A stretch of 64,000 nt of DNA from Syngnathus acus (lineage: Eukaryota; Chordata; Actinopteri; Syngnathiformes; Syngnathidae), in the NCBI RefSeq assembly GCF_901709675.1, contig NC_051099.1, forward strand, positions 620,001 to 684,000, read 5' to 3'. How positions within the stretch are numbered: the stretch's first letter is position 1; each line of letters starts with the position of its first letter. Positions 13,001 to 23,522 of this stretch are shown piece after piece. The notes under the pieces are model-generated. The model was not told where the DNA came from, made no database searches, and worked only from the letters and a program-made list of their open reading frames with translations. A program made the position numbers and the translations under genes.

Positions 13001-13124
13001 GAGTTCATGTTTCACTTTTTGGTCTATTCCCACTAACCTGTTGGCTCTCCTGGTACGATGGTGGAGGAACGCGCTGGGTGGCCATCATTATCACTGCAGG
13101 TGCCGGAGACACATGTTGCATCAT
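5193..13124 (-). CDS. pknox2: PBX/knotted homeobox 2, TALE-class homeodomain transcription factor
   Basis: Ten coding exons on minus: 13124-13038, 12177-12041, 9574-9403, 8849-8661, 8596-8470, 7789-7692, 6948-6829, 6756-6680, 6139-5961, 5449-5193. The sum is 1443 nt, 480 aa (human about 472). PKNOX/PREP proteins bind DNA with PBX partners in the nucleus. Start [11 protein letters not shown] matches the family. The MEIS/PKNOX N-terminal PBX-interaction domain spans about residues 75-170 ([40 protein letters not shown]). The homeodomain is about 287-347, with the TALE PYP insertion ([14 protein letters not shown]) and recognition helix [12 protein letters not shown]. The serine-rich C-terminus ([13 protein letters not shown]) runs into a long poly-glutamate tract encoded by a TCC/TTC repeat. 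[15 protein letters not shown] and [12 protein letters not shown] favour PKNOX2 over PKNOX1. The start codon lies in an exon whose acceptor is at 13146-13145 (exon 13144-13038), so there must be upstream non-coding exons. Intron 7 is only 72 nt. Confidence 0.95.
5260..5345 (-). repeat. TCC/TTC repeat encoding the pknox2 poly-Glu tract
   Basis: A nearly pure pyrimidine stretch on plus. On minus it reads GAG/GAA codons in the last pknox2 exon, giving two runs of glutamate split by GM and followed by GEEEDGENE. Mixed GAG/GAA codon use and an acidic region at the same place in mammalian PKNOX2 argue for a conserved acidic C-terminus whose length is repeat-driven. Confidence 0.85.
6998..7036. repeat. 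(CTG)13 trinucleotide repeat in a pknox2 intron
   Basis: Thirteen uninterrupted CTG units on plus, reading (CAG)13 in the pknox2 transcript. It lies about 50 nt upstream of the acceptor for the exon that begins the homeodomain region (6948). Confidence 0.95.
9021..9052 (-). repeat. dispersed retroposon-like fragment, copy 1
   Basis: tagaatagatctttattgtc and the following attgtcacac match, in reverse complement, the copy at 34833-34877 (gtgtgacaatgacaataaag). The shared core plus TATTC-type ends suggests the 3' tail of a fish retroposon. It lies in a pknox2 intron. Confidence 0.55.
9575..12040. other. pknox2 intron, no additional gene seen
   Basis: Intron between the exon ending in VYR and the one beginning HPLFP. 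It holds G-runs near 10235-10255, a GGCC tetranucleotide repeat near 10617-10632 and short open frames with no recognisable product. Confidence 0.6.
12308..12329. repeat. (GGCA)n tetranucleotide repeat
   Basis: About five consecutive GGCA units just upstream (transcript sense) of the second pknox2 coding exon. Confidence 0.85.
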
Positions 13125-14418
13125 GGGATAGCGTCACATTGAGACTGAGAAAGACAGAAAAGATGTATTTATGATCCAGATACGAAAGCGGTCATTCCAA
13201 AAGAACGCGATAACTCGTAATGCTGTACGGTGGCCTGGAGGAATGGTTTGGAAGCTAATGTGCCAGAGTGTAGCAACTTTGCACCAAGACAGCTGGCTCA
13301 TTGTTGAAGCGTTATCAAGCCAATCAAGAGGCTAATTAGGGCTGTTGCCAGTGGGCTAATTGCTATCGGCCAGGACCCCACACAGCTAAGTGCTTTACCC
13401 TGTGGAATGCCACTGTCACATTCACCCACACTGTAGGAGCTAATTGGTTTGGGGGTGCATTGCGCACACACAAATAGGCCCCCTGCAATCACCCCAACTT
13501 ACTATAGGCAAGCACAGCAGGCAAACTTTCCCCAAGCTACAGATAACCTATGTGCACAAAAGAAAAAAAAAAGATCCTGTGAATTTCAACCTGAGGGGGA
13601 GTGGTGTTTTAGTCGAATAATAGTCATCATCATAATAAATTAAATCATCATGCTAATAATAAAGCCTTAGAAGGTACCCAAAGACGGACGGACGCACGCT
13701 TCAAGAAATCCAGTTTTAGTAAGGCTTAATTCATATAAATAAATAAAAGCTAGATGACATGGATTAAAATCATTCCAAAAATAAACCTATCGATACAGAT
13801 TCAACTTAAGCACAGTACGTACCACAGAAGCCTCAATGCAATTGAGGTGTATGACATGAAAGGACACTCAAGAACTATTTTGGTTTTCAATCATTTTGTG
13901 TACGGATTGTGTCTTGCTTTTTGTTGCTCTCATTCCAAGTGTTATCAGCTTAAAGGCATCTGTCCTCATTTTAATTGCAAAATACAGCCAGTGTGTTAGT
14001 GATTAAAATTGTGCATTCATTGATGAGACTGAAGATAAAGCAATTCCAATTATGGCACAGTATTTTAGAGGGGCTCTCAAGTTTCACTATCCCTCCAAGG
14101 AATAAAACCACAAAATAGCAATTTGGAGCAGAGAACAATGCCCGTCCATAAAAATACACACACAAACACATATCCATTTCAACAGTGTAGTACATATATA
14201 AAAACAGTATACTACAAGCACGCTAGTCTCAAATTGATTACAAAAGTCACTTTTAAGTGGTGAAATGACTTCATACATTACAGTATTACACAAATTGTAC
14301 CATTTGAAAATTGCCTGTAGCAGCAATCAAAATTCACCAGTGAGCATTAAATGGAGAAAATGAAAAAGTGGGCATAAAAGTAACATCAAAGAGGTCTGTG
14401 AATTTGGATTGGAGGCAA

Positions 14419-14490
14419 ACACGCACGCACGCACGCACCCGACACACGCGACACACACATGCACGCGACACACACACACACACACACACC
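14419..14490. repeat. compound (CA)n / (ACGC)n microsatellite
   Basis: Runs of acgc units followed by cacacaca. They create cysteine/valine-rich false reading frames on both strands. Confidence 0.9.
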
Positions 14491-16154
14491 CGTCCTTTAT
14501 GGATTTTACGCAGTACGGGGATTCTCTTCAATATTCAACTTTCAGACAACTCCAAGGTGTAGACTTGAGGCTCTTGCCTAATAAATGCAAAATGAGTCAC
14601 CGCTATGGCTGCATACGCAGATGATGATAGCAGCCTCTGGCCTGTACTTCAAACAAGCCGGCGTTCTATAGCGGACAAAGCCCAGTATTATGGATGGATG
14701 GATAGAGCTTCATTCTTCTCAATGCTTAATTGAAATGGCTCTTGCTAAGCAGGAGGCAACCGCATTGACGACACTTTGTGCCATTCAGACTTGTCAGCTT
14801 TTAGCTAAATATCTTGTACCTTTATAACACGGTGCGGGTTGAAAAATGGTCAATAAAATCCGAGGAAAGGGAGCCCACAATTACTGGCAACGTGCGCTAC
14901 ACACAAAAGACCCACCGACACCAATGCTAATGCAAAAAAGAGCAAATATTGTCCAAATTCACACGCTCAGGTACATACACAGCCAGAGGCAAACAAATAT
15001 TGTCTCACTTGAGATGTTTGGGCTACAAATGCGCCTCTCCAGGGTTAACCTAGCTCAACATAAAGAAAGCACTTTTGGAATCCTGTTGCCACTCACTCCC
15101 TGACCACCTCATTAACCTGGACCTGTAGCAGCTTTCCAGCGAGTCCGTCCACGTGTTCAACTCCCTGCTCCTCAATAACCCGCACTTCAAATTCATGCTG
15201 GTATGATTTATTTATCTGCCCATGTTCATGCTGAACAGAAGTGGTGCGAGACTTTGTTGTCGTTTTAGTGGCATTACCCCAATGTTCTTGAACTTTCTTA
15301 TTGAGCGCCTTTACACTATCATTTAACCCCTAAGAATTTTTTTTTTTTTTTTTTAATCAAATGAAAACAATGCGAGTAAGATTCCATAAATGTCCGTTTT
15401 TTTGGTTGATTTGGTGGTCGAACAAAATATTGGTCTGGTGTTTTCATTTCATGCTTCAATTCAGTCAAACCTTCTTCACTTGATTTCTTCATGCTAAACT
15501 TCTTGATGAACGTCCTTCATATATTCAAATACAGCAGTAATAAAGACATCCGTCGGCCTTTCCCTCGGGTATGACAGTTTGCGAGATTCATTGCGTCCTT
15601 TCTTAGCGCTGACAATGACATCAGTGGTCCAATCACATGGCAATTGTTGTCTTTTATGCAAATGTGGCTATTACAGCTATATTGGGATTTGGCTTCCGAA
15701 AAGTCGATTCAAGTGAAACTACAATAGTCCAAAATTCATTGGAATTCCCAAATGACAAGAGGAATATATGCAGATAAACTCATTAACATCACTAAAATGG
15801 CCCTATAATGAGATGTTTTTTTCCCTTTTCTTGAAGACGAGCCTTCTAAGAGGGAAACAAAGATAAAAATAATATTCCGATAGCACCACAAGCTTGATCA
15901 AGGACTACTGAATTGCCTACTGTTAAAAAAAAAAAAAAAAAAAAAGATACATCAAACAGGAAAAAATACTTCATTATGGCCAAATGGTTATATTATCGTT
16001 TGATTTAAGTTTGCCTCCCAAAAGTTTGATTTTGCTTCTTGGTATGCATGCATGCCTTAAGCCCGCCCCTTCTCCTTTCAGATGGCAGGACATCTGGAGT
16101 TTATTTCAGCACCAACAGACATCGGATCTCCCCTAGGCGGCTGACTGGATGGGT

Positions 16155-16178
16155 GGCCGGCCGGCCGGCCGGCCGGCC
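16155..16178. repeat. (GGCC)6 tetranucleotide repeat
   Basis: Six perfect GGCC units, self-complementary. Related shorter runs are at 10617-10632 and 53353-53373, with an interrupted run near 43470-43520. Confidence 0.9.
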
Positions 16179-16471
16179 CACTCTAGACCCCTTGAAGTAA
16201 GGCCCAGTCCAATTTTAGTGAAAGATACACACTTGTACACTTCAATTTGTACAATGTAACAATACAATCTACATTTCAGTGGAGACTAAAATTGGCAAAT
16301 TAGGCATCCATCTATATTTGTGTGTTGGATTGACAGACTAGAAAGGAGGGGAGGGGGGGTGGGGTGATAAATCCTCGCCAGAGAGTGGAGGAAAAAGTGA
16401 GAAAATGTGAACAAGTGTGTCCTTTAGAGTAAATGGCATCCAAAAAAGCCTCTCCAATTATCTTTGCTTAC

Positions 16472-16570
16472 CATGCCACGGAGACTGACTTAATTAAAAT
16501 GAGTTGAGAGGAAGCGGCGGAAAGGAAGGAGCTGCCGGTCGGTGATTGAGGGGGCAAGCGCTTGACATAT
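16472..16570 (-). other. pknox2: candidate non-coding 5' exon of pknox2
   Basis: On minus, a good acceptor (ttttattgcag) precedes 16570 and a strong donor (ATG|GTAAGC) follows 16472, bounding 99 nt of GC-rich sequence in an otherwise AT-rich intron. It fits a 5' UTR exon spliced to the coding exon whose acceptor is at 13145. Inferred from splice signals only; not confirmed by transcript data. Confidence 0.4.
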
Positions 16571-16663
16571 CTGCAATAAAACACAAAAGCCAATAACCGA
16601 CCACTCTCCCTTTTCAAATGTTGACTTCAAAAGAGAGAAATAAATTATTATCAAGAAAGATTT

Positions 16664-16664
<1 letters not shown>

Positions 16665-16700
<36 letters not shown>
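16665..16700. repeat. (GT)18 microsatellite
   Basis: Eighteen GT units in the pknox2 5' intron, immediately upstream of the candidate exon at 16472-16570. Confidence 0.95.
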
Positions 16701-16702
<2 letters not shown>

Positions 16703-17879
16703 AGGCTCTGGCTTCTCGGAGAGGCAACTGCACCAATTTTTCATTTTTATAAATGCTGGAAAATCTGGTGGTTTAAGGAGGCACAGATGATACAAAGGAA
16801 GAATAAAATTGCCATTGTTTTCATCTCGTTTCACTTTTCTCTGAGAAAACCTTTGACAGTGACCTTTTCACAGGTTCGTTTCTATGGAAACAACACATAC
16901 AGCCAGCCCCAATTTATTTTGGGTGCTTATTCCCCATTCAGGGGTACGCAAATAATTCTTTTTAAATTGGGCTTTTTTTTCAGTGACCCATTTATTGAGG
17001 TCAGTCATGTCACATAGTACTGAAAACATAAAAATGCTTGTCTCTTCTCTTTTCAATTCAAAACAGCATAAAATGACTTAGTCATGTGACACTTGTGGAT
17101 TTTTCTTGTACCCATACTGTCGGACTGTGAATTTCCCCCCGGGATGAAAAAAGATGGGTCTCCGTTTGCATCTGGATGCAGCCGACAGAGGCAAAGTTCA
17201 AGCCTCACTGACTTGCGTACTGCAGGCAGTGCAGTGCGCATGATAGTGACCAAAGTGAGCAGGGCGCAGCGTGTACTCCAAGAAAAGCAGCCACTATCTA
17301 TGTCTCTGGGGTACACGGGCTTCTCCAAGTCCACAAAGCTCCACTTTTCATACAACACACAGACATCACACATTCCTCTCACCTACTCAGCCAACACACA
17401 GTAGCTGTGCTTTTTGTCTTGCGAGCTTATTGTACAGTCATGTATTTCGCGCTGAACAGAACACAAAGTCAGACTGTTTAATCGAGTGTGTTTGCACAGA
17501 AGGTGGGTGGGTGCGAAAATGTGAACTTTAACAGTGAAAAATGTTTTGTTTCTTAACTACTTAATACACCAAACATTTAGATTCAGTCTGCAAAAAACAT
17601 GTTGAATACAATAGAATCTTCATAGAGTGCTTTGTAAATGTATGTAGATGATGAGGATGAAAAATACATATTGGGACATCCATCCATGCAATTTTTTCCC
17701 CTCTGTATTAAAAAAAAAAAAGAATGGTGAAAAAGTAATTTGCAAGAACATAAAAAAGCTTCATGTAGACAGAGGAAAGGGAAGACTAACCTGTGCTTTT
17801 TGTGAGAATATTGGTGATTTAGCTCTGCCCCCCCCCCCCTCCCCTCCATCTGTTTTGTTTTCCTTCCATCTCTGTTTTT

Positions 17880-18165
17880 GATGAGCTGTGTCTTCAGCCC
17901 CCATATAAAATCCCATTAGCTCTTAATGAAGTCGGGCTCCTAGCCTCTTGGCCTCACCTCATTTAGCACGATTGTCTTGCGGCCATTAGCATCCAGGCAA
18001 TTACAGGCGTACGACAAGAGTAATTGGAAATGGCGGCAGGAATGCTGAGAAATGGGAATAAATAAATATAAAAAGATATTCCCACTAATAAGCTCCTATT
18101 CAAATGACACGGAGGGAGCCTAAGTTAAATCAACATAATTACAATTAGGCTTGCTAGGGGTAAAG
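17880..18165. promoter_or_regulatory. candidate homeodomain-rich intronic enhancer
   Basis: A repeat-free block dense in TAAT-core sites (ttaatg, aattac, taattg, aattag) and GGCCATTAGC-like motifs, unlike the flanking simple repeats. This is the look of conserved non-coding elements in developmental gene introns, but conservation could not be tested, so the call is tentative. Confidence 0.25.
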
Positions 18166-18841
18166 AGTGCGAGTGAGGCGAAAATGGATATGGATGGATT
18201 CTTGCATAGAGCTAGTAAATGTGATGGGAGGAATTGGGAGCTCATACTGCGAACATAATAATGAAGAGCACAAGCGGAACCTTAAACTTTTGCGAGGTCA
18301 GGAAGGATGTGTTTGTGAGCAACGCAATCTTGCGCCATTTGCATAGCATTTCATAGCCATGGTCAAAACGTTGAATTCTTGACTACGTTCTTGCTAATTG
18401 AGTCATAATTGCTGGAGGGAGAACAAAGAGATTTTTGGGGGGTTGGCTGTTTGAAATACATAAATAATGATAAAGGTCATCTTTTTAGATTTGCTTTCTA
18501 AAATTAAAATTCAGTTTTGCGCTGCCTTTCCGTCTGTTTTGACAAGAATATAGTGTCTATGCAAAACACCAATCTGTTTTAATACGCCATTCTAGTCAAA
18601 ACATGGCTTCATTATGTTAAGAGAATCGGAGCAAAATGTCAAAAGGTGATTGAAAATGTCTGGGTGACTAATGCAGGCTCGCCGCCAAATTGCAATGGCA
18701 TCACTGGTGTTCTTCACTCGACTGCATTATCAAGTGAGCTTGGCCCCTCTCCCCTACTTCATAAGCTGACTGACAGGTGGCAGAAACATGAGCTGTAAAG
18801 ACCTTCCATCGGGGAAGCTCCCCTACTTAAACGGAAATGCT

Positions 18842-18899
18842 GCCCGCCCGCCCGCCCGCTCGCCCGCCCGCCCGCCAACCAACCGACGGACGGACGGAC
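18842..18899. repeat. (CCCG)n and (CGGA)n adjacent tetranucleotide repeats
   Basis: CCCG units followed by a short spacer and CGGA units. Confidence 0.85.
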
Positions 18900-19728
18900 A
18901 ACAGCAGTGGTCTCTGCAGCTGAATACAAGAATGATGTAAGGGGGGCTGAAAATGGGGGACCTAGACTACAAAGGGGCATGAGAAAGACAGGGGGGGCGT
19001 AATGGAGTTTTTGGCTGATAAATCAAGTACCAAAGCAAGAAGCCGGTGTCAAACGGCTCAAACGGGAAACGCCAGGCTGGCTCCCACAATAGTGAGTCAG
19101 TCCCAAGTGGCTTGTCCACAATAGAACATCAAGCGGCTGCCGTCAACAGCAGCCAAGGTCTCATTGCTAAAGTAAGATGGAGCCACCCACCCTGCAGCTT
19201 TTTTACACAGCTAATGCCGGCCATCTTGTCCGGGATTGCTGCATGAAATGTACGTAGAAATGAAGAGGAAAATAAAATCTTGAAGAGGCTGCTATGTTTG
19301 GAGGACGGCTGAGCACGCGAAGCACTTAAAAGCCCAGGGTTTGCGGACATTAGCTGCGTGATTAGTCTTTCCTTTATGGAGGAACACCAAAATGGCACAG
19401 TGTAACCAGACCTCCCTCCTCAAGCTTTCAGCTAAACATTGCCATGTGTGCAGCTGCCTCATAAGCCATCTTTTTATTGTGTCTGCAGATGCCTTCTTTA
19501 TATACGTATATATATATATTTACTTGTGGTGTTATATGTCTAATTGTATTCAAGTCATTTCCAGCATCCAACAAAATCAAGGTTGCATAACAGAGCTTGG
19601 CAGTACAACATGAAAGCGTTGTCACAGCAGGTCAATGATGCTTCGAGCAGGTTTGAGTCCATTTCAAATGGCTACGGTATAGTACTTTGATTAATTCCTT
19701 TTTAAATCGGAGAGGATGTTTTACTTAC

Positions 19729-19815
19729 AGTTAGCTCGCCCGCAGCATAACAGCAGCTTTGACTTGTGCTTGCGCCGTGCCGTGGTGGCCCAGGGTCCAA
19801 GTCTTCTCAAAGAGC
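19729..19815 (-). other. pknox2: candidate non-coding 5' exon of pknox2
   Basis: On minus, acceptor ctgttgacag precedes 19815 and a near-consensus donor (AACT|GTAAGT) follows 19729. The 87 nt between are balanced in composition (TTGGACCCTGGGCCACC visible) and distinct from flanking AT-rich intron. Likely a spliced 5' UTR exon. No family alignment was possible. Confidence 0.45.
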
Positions 19816-20596
19816 CTGTCAACAGATGACTAGGTTAAACACATCAAGCACAATCATCATTACTGTGACATTTTCTTTCAACCTAATAATCAGGTTGGTC
19901 AAGAGGGGGGAGATAGTGTACAACTAATTCGACGCGGTGAAGCTAAATCTGGTGAAATTCTCTTGAGCGAGCAACTGACTGACAGGTCCTCATGAAGCTC
20001 CACGCCACTAAAGTGGAGGTATGGCGCACATGCAAAACATTGAAGTTCAATCATGCATTCACGGCAGGACACCTGATCTTTCGCTTAAAGCTCCCCCAGA
20101 ACAGTGGGAGTACGGTCAGAGCTCACAACGGGCCTCCTACCTCCAGCAATCCACACACACACACAGCCTCAGATGGGATGGTGTTTATTCACTTTAGCAC
20201 TGCTCAGTGGGGACTACTGTGTGCTAGCTGGGCGGCCACTACCAGAGGGCCTATGTGGACATGTGTGTCTCTGTATTAGAGGGGCTAAGAAGGACAAGAA
20301 CAACCTTTTTTTGTTCCGCTCACGTGCGCAATGCTATGTCATGAGTAAAACAGTTTGTAAGCTCACTTTAAAACAATATAGGGCTGGCTATCTTTTAGAT
20401 GTTGCCAATAGCATATGTACCTCGATACACAGGCAACGATACGATACCTTTCAAATCGATGCAATACGATTCAATCGAAACTCATTTTAAAAACACCTTT
20501 GGTCCTTTCCCTAATGCTGAAATCCATTTGCACCAAAAGATAGGCCAAGTAGTACGTTCACCTTCCATGTATTGAATTTTGCTTAGCGCATAGGTT

Positions 20597-20642
20597 AGCG
20601 AGCTAGCAACGCACAATAGCTAGTTATGGTAGCTAGCTCGCT
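20597..20642. other. perfect inverted repeat (hairpin-capable)
   Basis: agcgagctagc at 20597-20607 is matched by gctagctcgct at 20632-20642, with a 24-nt spacer; one more T-A pair extends the stem to 12 bp. It lies in an AG/CT-rich stretch within the pknox2 5' intron. Confidence 0.7.
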
Positions 20643-23500
20643 ATCATAGCCACAGTTAGCAGTATCCAGACCCAAGAGTGGGCACACAAACACATCCCAT
20701 CCCCTCATAGGAGTGGTTGAGTTTACAGCGTGCCTAAGAATCCTTCCATTTTCTTCTTCTTCTTCCTTGAGATTTGCATTCTCTTTAAGAGAAAGCCACC
20801 GTCCAGATGGACGTCTTAAAGATTCCACTCTTTTGCGGTCAAGGTGGAAAAGAAGTCACCCACGAGACAGTTTTCCCACAATGTCTCTGCAGCTATGGCC
20901 CCCAGCTGTTCATGGACTTCCATAACAACAGCTGCACAGAGGTTTAGTGGTTCATGTTGCTATGACAACAGCAGGATCAATTGGCATGCACAGACTCGGT
21001 GCTAATAGCGAAAATGACATTATGCCAAAAATTCCACCTCAATCAAACACGGACACTTTTTTACTGCTTTGAGAGTTATTAGACAAAATGACTGTTTCGC
21101 CCTTCTAAAGCATGAAACTTCACCGGAATAACTCTTGGATAGTTTTGAGTATTGAACGTGCATACTAGATCATGCGCACAAAATACGCCAATGTAGAAAA
21201 AAAAAAAAAAAAAAAAGACCGTTACAATGGTTAAAACATAGTATGCATTTATGCATGACTTAAAACATCTTTTGTGTATATTTGCTGTTTTTCCGCCAGC
21301 AGTCAATGCAGCATACAAGGCGTCAAAACAATGGCTTTAGCTTGGAGTCCCACAGGGGTAACCAGAACCGGTGCAGCATCGCCACGGGGATAAGTCCAAC
21401 ATTTAACGAGCCAGCGACCGATAAGGACAGCTGTGCCAGACAAAACAAGTCACTCACTCACTCACATAGTTCTCTGGTAAATTTCCAGCTTCAGCTGGAG
21501 GTGCCCTGACTTGAGGTATCATCACTTCAAAAGGTACAATCCGTTTCTCAATAGGATTCAATGAGATTTCTTTCCCCTACATATCGGGCAGCGTAACTTG
21601 GCAAACTCATTCCAATTGAGATCAGTAGAAAGGAACTGCTCATACAGAATTGGCCATGCCAAGCCATGCCGGGACATCTGTCCGTCTTCACATACTATGT
21701 CTTTTTACTTAGAGGTAAACACAGCAGCACGATTGAACTGAGTCTGAGGAAGCTCGACCGTTCACTCGTTTAATACTAGAAGCTTGTCTGTTGAGTCGTT
21801 TTGCTCCGAGTGTGATTTTGTAAGAAGAAAAAAAGGTCAACTTTGTGATTGGGGATCTGTTTGAGCAAAAAGAGAAAAAAAGGAGAAGGAATTCTGGTGC
21901 TTGCCGCAGTGACCAACTTAACAGACGGCATCCTGCTGAGCCTGTCTTGTGATGTGTGGAAAAACATAGCGGTCAGGATGTCTTTGTTGGAACTCTTTCT
22001 TGCTCCACAAAGAAAACGCAGTCATCTTCTGTTCCAGATCTACACTTTTACCATGAACTGATTTGTAATCACTAAGGTCTAGTGACGGTAGGTGTCCTAA
22101 TATTTTCCACACACAAAATTCTTACATACAAACAATGAAGCGTAACATGAGTGGGGCCGTGAAGCACAGCAGCAAATATAATACAGCAAAGCAGATTTCC
22201 AGACAAAAAAAACACTCCTTGTTTATTTTTGAGCATGTGCAATCAGAGCAGATGCAGCGGAAACAAACCGATTGATTGATTACTCCAGAACATTTGTTTT
22301 TTGTTTTAAATCAATGATTGAATCCTACAGAAGTGAGAAAAATACAAGAATTGAATTGAGCGCATCCCAGCTGACATGCTGTGTCTGCCGCCACAAATAA
22401 CGTGATTGCAAACAGAGTGGCGTTTGTAGACACAAATAGTCACTCTTGCAAAAAGGGTGACTATGAATATATTGAGCAATTTTTTCAACCCTTGGACAGC
22501 AAATCCCACAAAGAAAAACAGAAAAAATGTAGAACAATGCATGAATACATTTTATGGTCGTATAAAATGTAGTGTTTGAAAAGTTGCAGTAGTTTATCAT
22601 TTTTGTTTTTAGGAATGAGCTCATTGTATTTTGGAAAAACTTGCTAGTAAAATTCCACCTTTCAGGGTATGAATTCTCTGTCTGCAAAAGCCAATGAGTT
22701 GCAAGTGCTCATCCGACAAGGACAAAGTGCTCGTACTGTAGATGTGGTTAGCACGCTTTCAAACGCCTGTCCAAAGAAATCAAGAAGACGTTTTCGACCA
22801 TCTGTGTCTACCAATGCTAATGCTAAAAATGATACACAGTTTTATACTTTGCATCGAATCATTCTGTTCTGCTTTTACTACCATTTGACACAATGTCACA
22901 GCAGTGGAAGTTACACAAAGTGTATCTGGAAACTCTTGGAAATGGAATGACTAAACAACAAACGCCATGGAGAGGTGTCACCACGGAGCAAACTTGAGCA
23001 CTGAATTAGTTTTGACCCTGCAGCCTCTCCCTCCTAAATATTTCCTTTCCAAACTACATCAACAATCCACATGGCAGCCAACACTATCAGATTTCCAACT
23101 TCCATTTGCACCACACTGACGATTAAGGTCGTCAGAGACAAGTACGTGCTTCCCACGCAAGATTCAGGGAGAGAAATGAAGCGCTTACATGACATTGTTC
23201 CACCTACAAGCTGCTGTTTATAAGTCATGTTAGTGCTGTCACCAACCTTTGGAAAAGAACCTTTAAGTTAGAGTGAGTGAGTGAGTGAGTGAGTGAATGG
23301 GAGGCGTGCGTGGGTGGGCGGGCGCTTAGCTGCCGTCCCTCTGCTCTTTAATTCAATAGTTTATGACATTATGAAAATGAAGTTAAGGATCATGTCACAA
23401 AGCACTAAAAACTCCCAACAATGAGTCAAACTTTGGACTATTCTCAAGTTGCCTTCAATGGGCCATGACATCAATCCTATGCAACACCAGCCAAAGCAAT

Positions 23501-23522
23501 CCGTCCGTCCGTCCGTCCGTCC
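23501..23522. repeat. (CCGT)n tetranucleotide repeat
   Basis: Five CCGT units in the pknox2 5' intron. Confidence 0.85.

Noticed and set aside
14334-14531. Cysteine/valine-rich frames on both strands
   Set aside because: Translation of a CA/GT microsatellite.
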